Source of the DNA: Burkholderiaceae bacterium
Lineage (GTDB): Bacteria > Pseudomonadota > Gammaproteobacteria > Burkholderiales > Burkholderiaceae
Length of the DNA: 7,451 nt
Direction: 5' to 3'
Assembly (NCBI GenBank): GCA_017998575.1
Contig: JAGOCV010000199.1
Coordinates: forward strand, 1 to 7,451
A program made the translations under genes and the position numbers. The notes under the pieces were generated by a model. That model made no database searches. It saw only the letters and a program-made list of their open reading frames with translations, and was not told the origin of the DNA. Below, in pieces: positions 7,155 to 7,451 of the stretch. The first letter of the stretch is position 1. Every line of letters starts with the position of its first letter.

Positions 7155-7451
7155 TCACCCGGCCCAGGTCACCACGCCGGTGTAGGCCGTCAGCAGCACG
7201 ATGATGCCGAACACGATGCGGTACCAGGCGAACGGCACGAAGCTGTGGCTGGAGATGTAGCGCAGCAGCCAGCGCACGCACACCCAGGCGCTCAGGAACG
7301 AGAACAGCAGGCCCACGCCGAACATCGGCAGATCGGCCCACGACAGCAGGTCGCGCTGCTTGTAGAGGCTGTAGACGCCCGCGCCGATGAGCGTGGGCAT
7401 GGCCAGGAAGAACGAAAAATCGGTGGCGGCCTTGCGCGACAGGCTCAGCAG
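7155..7451 (-). CDS. uppP: Undecaprenyl-diphosphatase UppP (partial, C-terminal part)
   Basis: The reverse strand is open from the window edge to TGA at 7157-7155, giving 98 residues; the N-terminal two thirds lie beyond the window. It matches the end of UppP (BacA), the integral membrane enzyme that dephosphorylates undecaprenyl diphosphate to recycle the lipid carrier for peptidoglycan, and whose overexpression gives bacitracin resistance. Visible family signatures are [20 protein letters not shown] (residues 9-28 of the fragment), [20 protein letters not shown] (36-55) and [19 protein letters not shown] (75-93). These form two to three hydrophobic membrane spans. It converges with the UdgX gene, with 21 bases between the stop codons and no recognisable terminator between them. 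It has no evident functional link to the repair genes. Confidence 0.96.
   Translation of the reverse strand: MLSLSRKAATDFSFFLAMPTLIGAGVYSLYKQRDLLSWADLPMFGVGLLFSFLSAWVCVRWLLRYISSHSFVPFAWYRIVFGIIVLLTAYTGVVTWAG

Overview
The window is GC-rich chromosomal DNA with six densely packed genes and no mobile element, RNA gene or CRISPR array that I can see. The protein sequences and the gene set (an E. coli-like LexA box, MutS, UppP) suggest a betaproteobacterium of the Burkholderiales, probably Comamonadaceae. That placement is from protein resemblance only.

Layout: (1) 2-2521 (+), mutS, the mismatch-recognition ATPase, cut at its 5' end by the window edge. (2) 2518-3351 (+), a proteasome-like Anbu (ancestral beta subunit) peptidase whose ATG overlaps the mutS stop codon (ATGA), so the two are probably translationally coupled. 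(3) 3387-4190 (+), an alpha/beta hydrolase with a GHSLGG nucleophile elbow. (4) 4283-5602 (+), a radical SAM protein of the 'putative DNA modification/repair' family. (5) 5613-7133 (+), a fusion of a DUF4130 domain to a UdgX-type uracil-DNA glycosylase domain. (6) 7155-7451 (-), the C-terminal part of uppP, convergent with gene 5 and cut at its 5' end by the window edge. No stretch over 300 bases lacks a gene. The longest gaps are about 92 bp (before gene 4) and 35 bp (before gene 3).

The most interesting part is 4266-7133. A near-consensus LexA/SOS box, with a perfect 8-bp inverted repeat, sits directly on the GTG start of the radical SAM gene. This gene is followed 10 bp later by the DUF4130-UdgX gene. 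UdgX binds uracil in DNA and becomes covalently attached through a histidine in its KRRIH-type loop; that histidine is present here in the variant KRRLH. The radical SAM partner carries a CxxxCxxC cluster motif and a C-terminal helix-hairpin-helix-like segment. Together they look like a DNA-damage-induced, two-gene repair cassette whose radical chemistry is, as far as I know, uncharacterised. The overlap of operator and start codon, with no Shine-Dalgarno, suggests a leaderless mRNA.

A second point of interest is the Anbu peptidase. It lies in the mutS transcription unit, without the ATP-grasp, alpha-E and transglutaminase-like genes that usually accompany Anbu.
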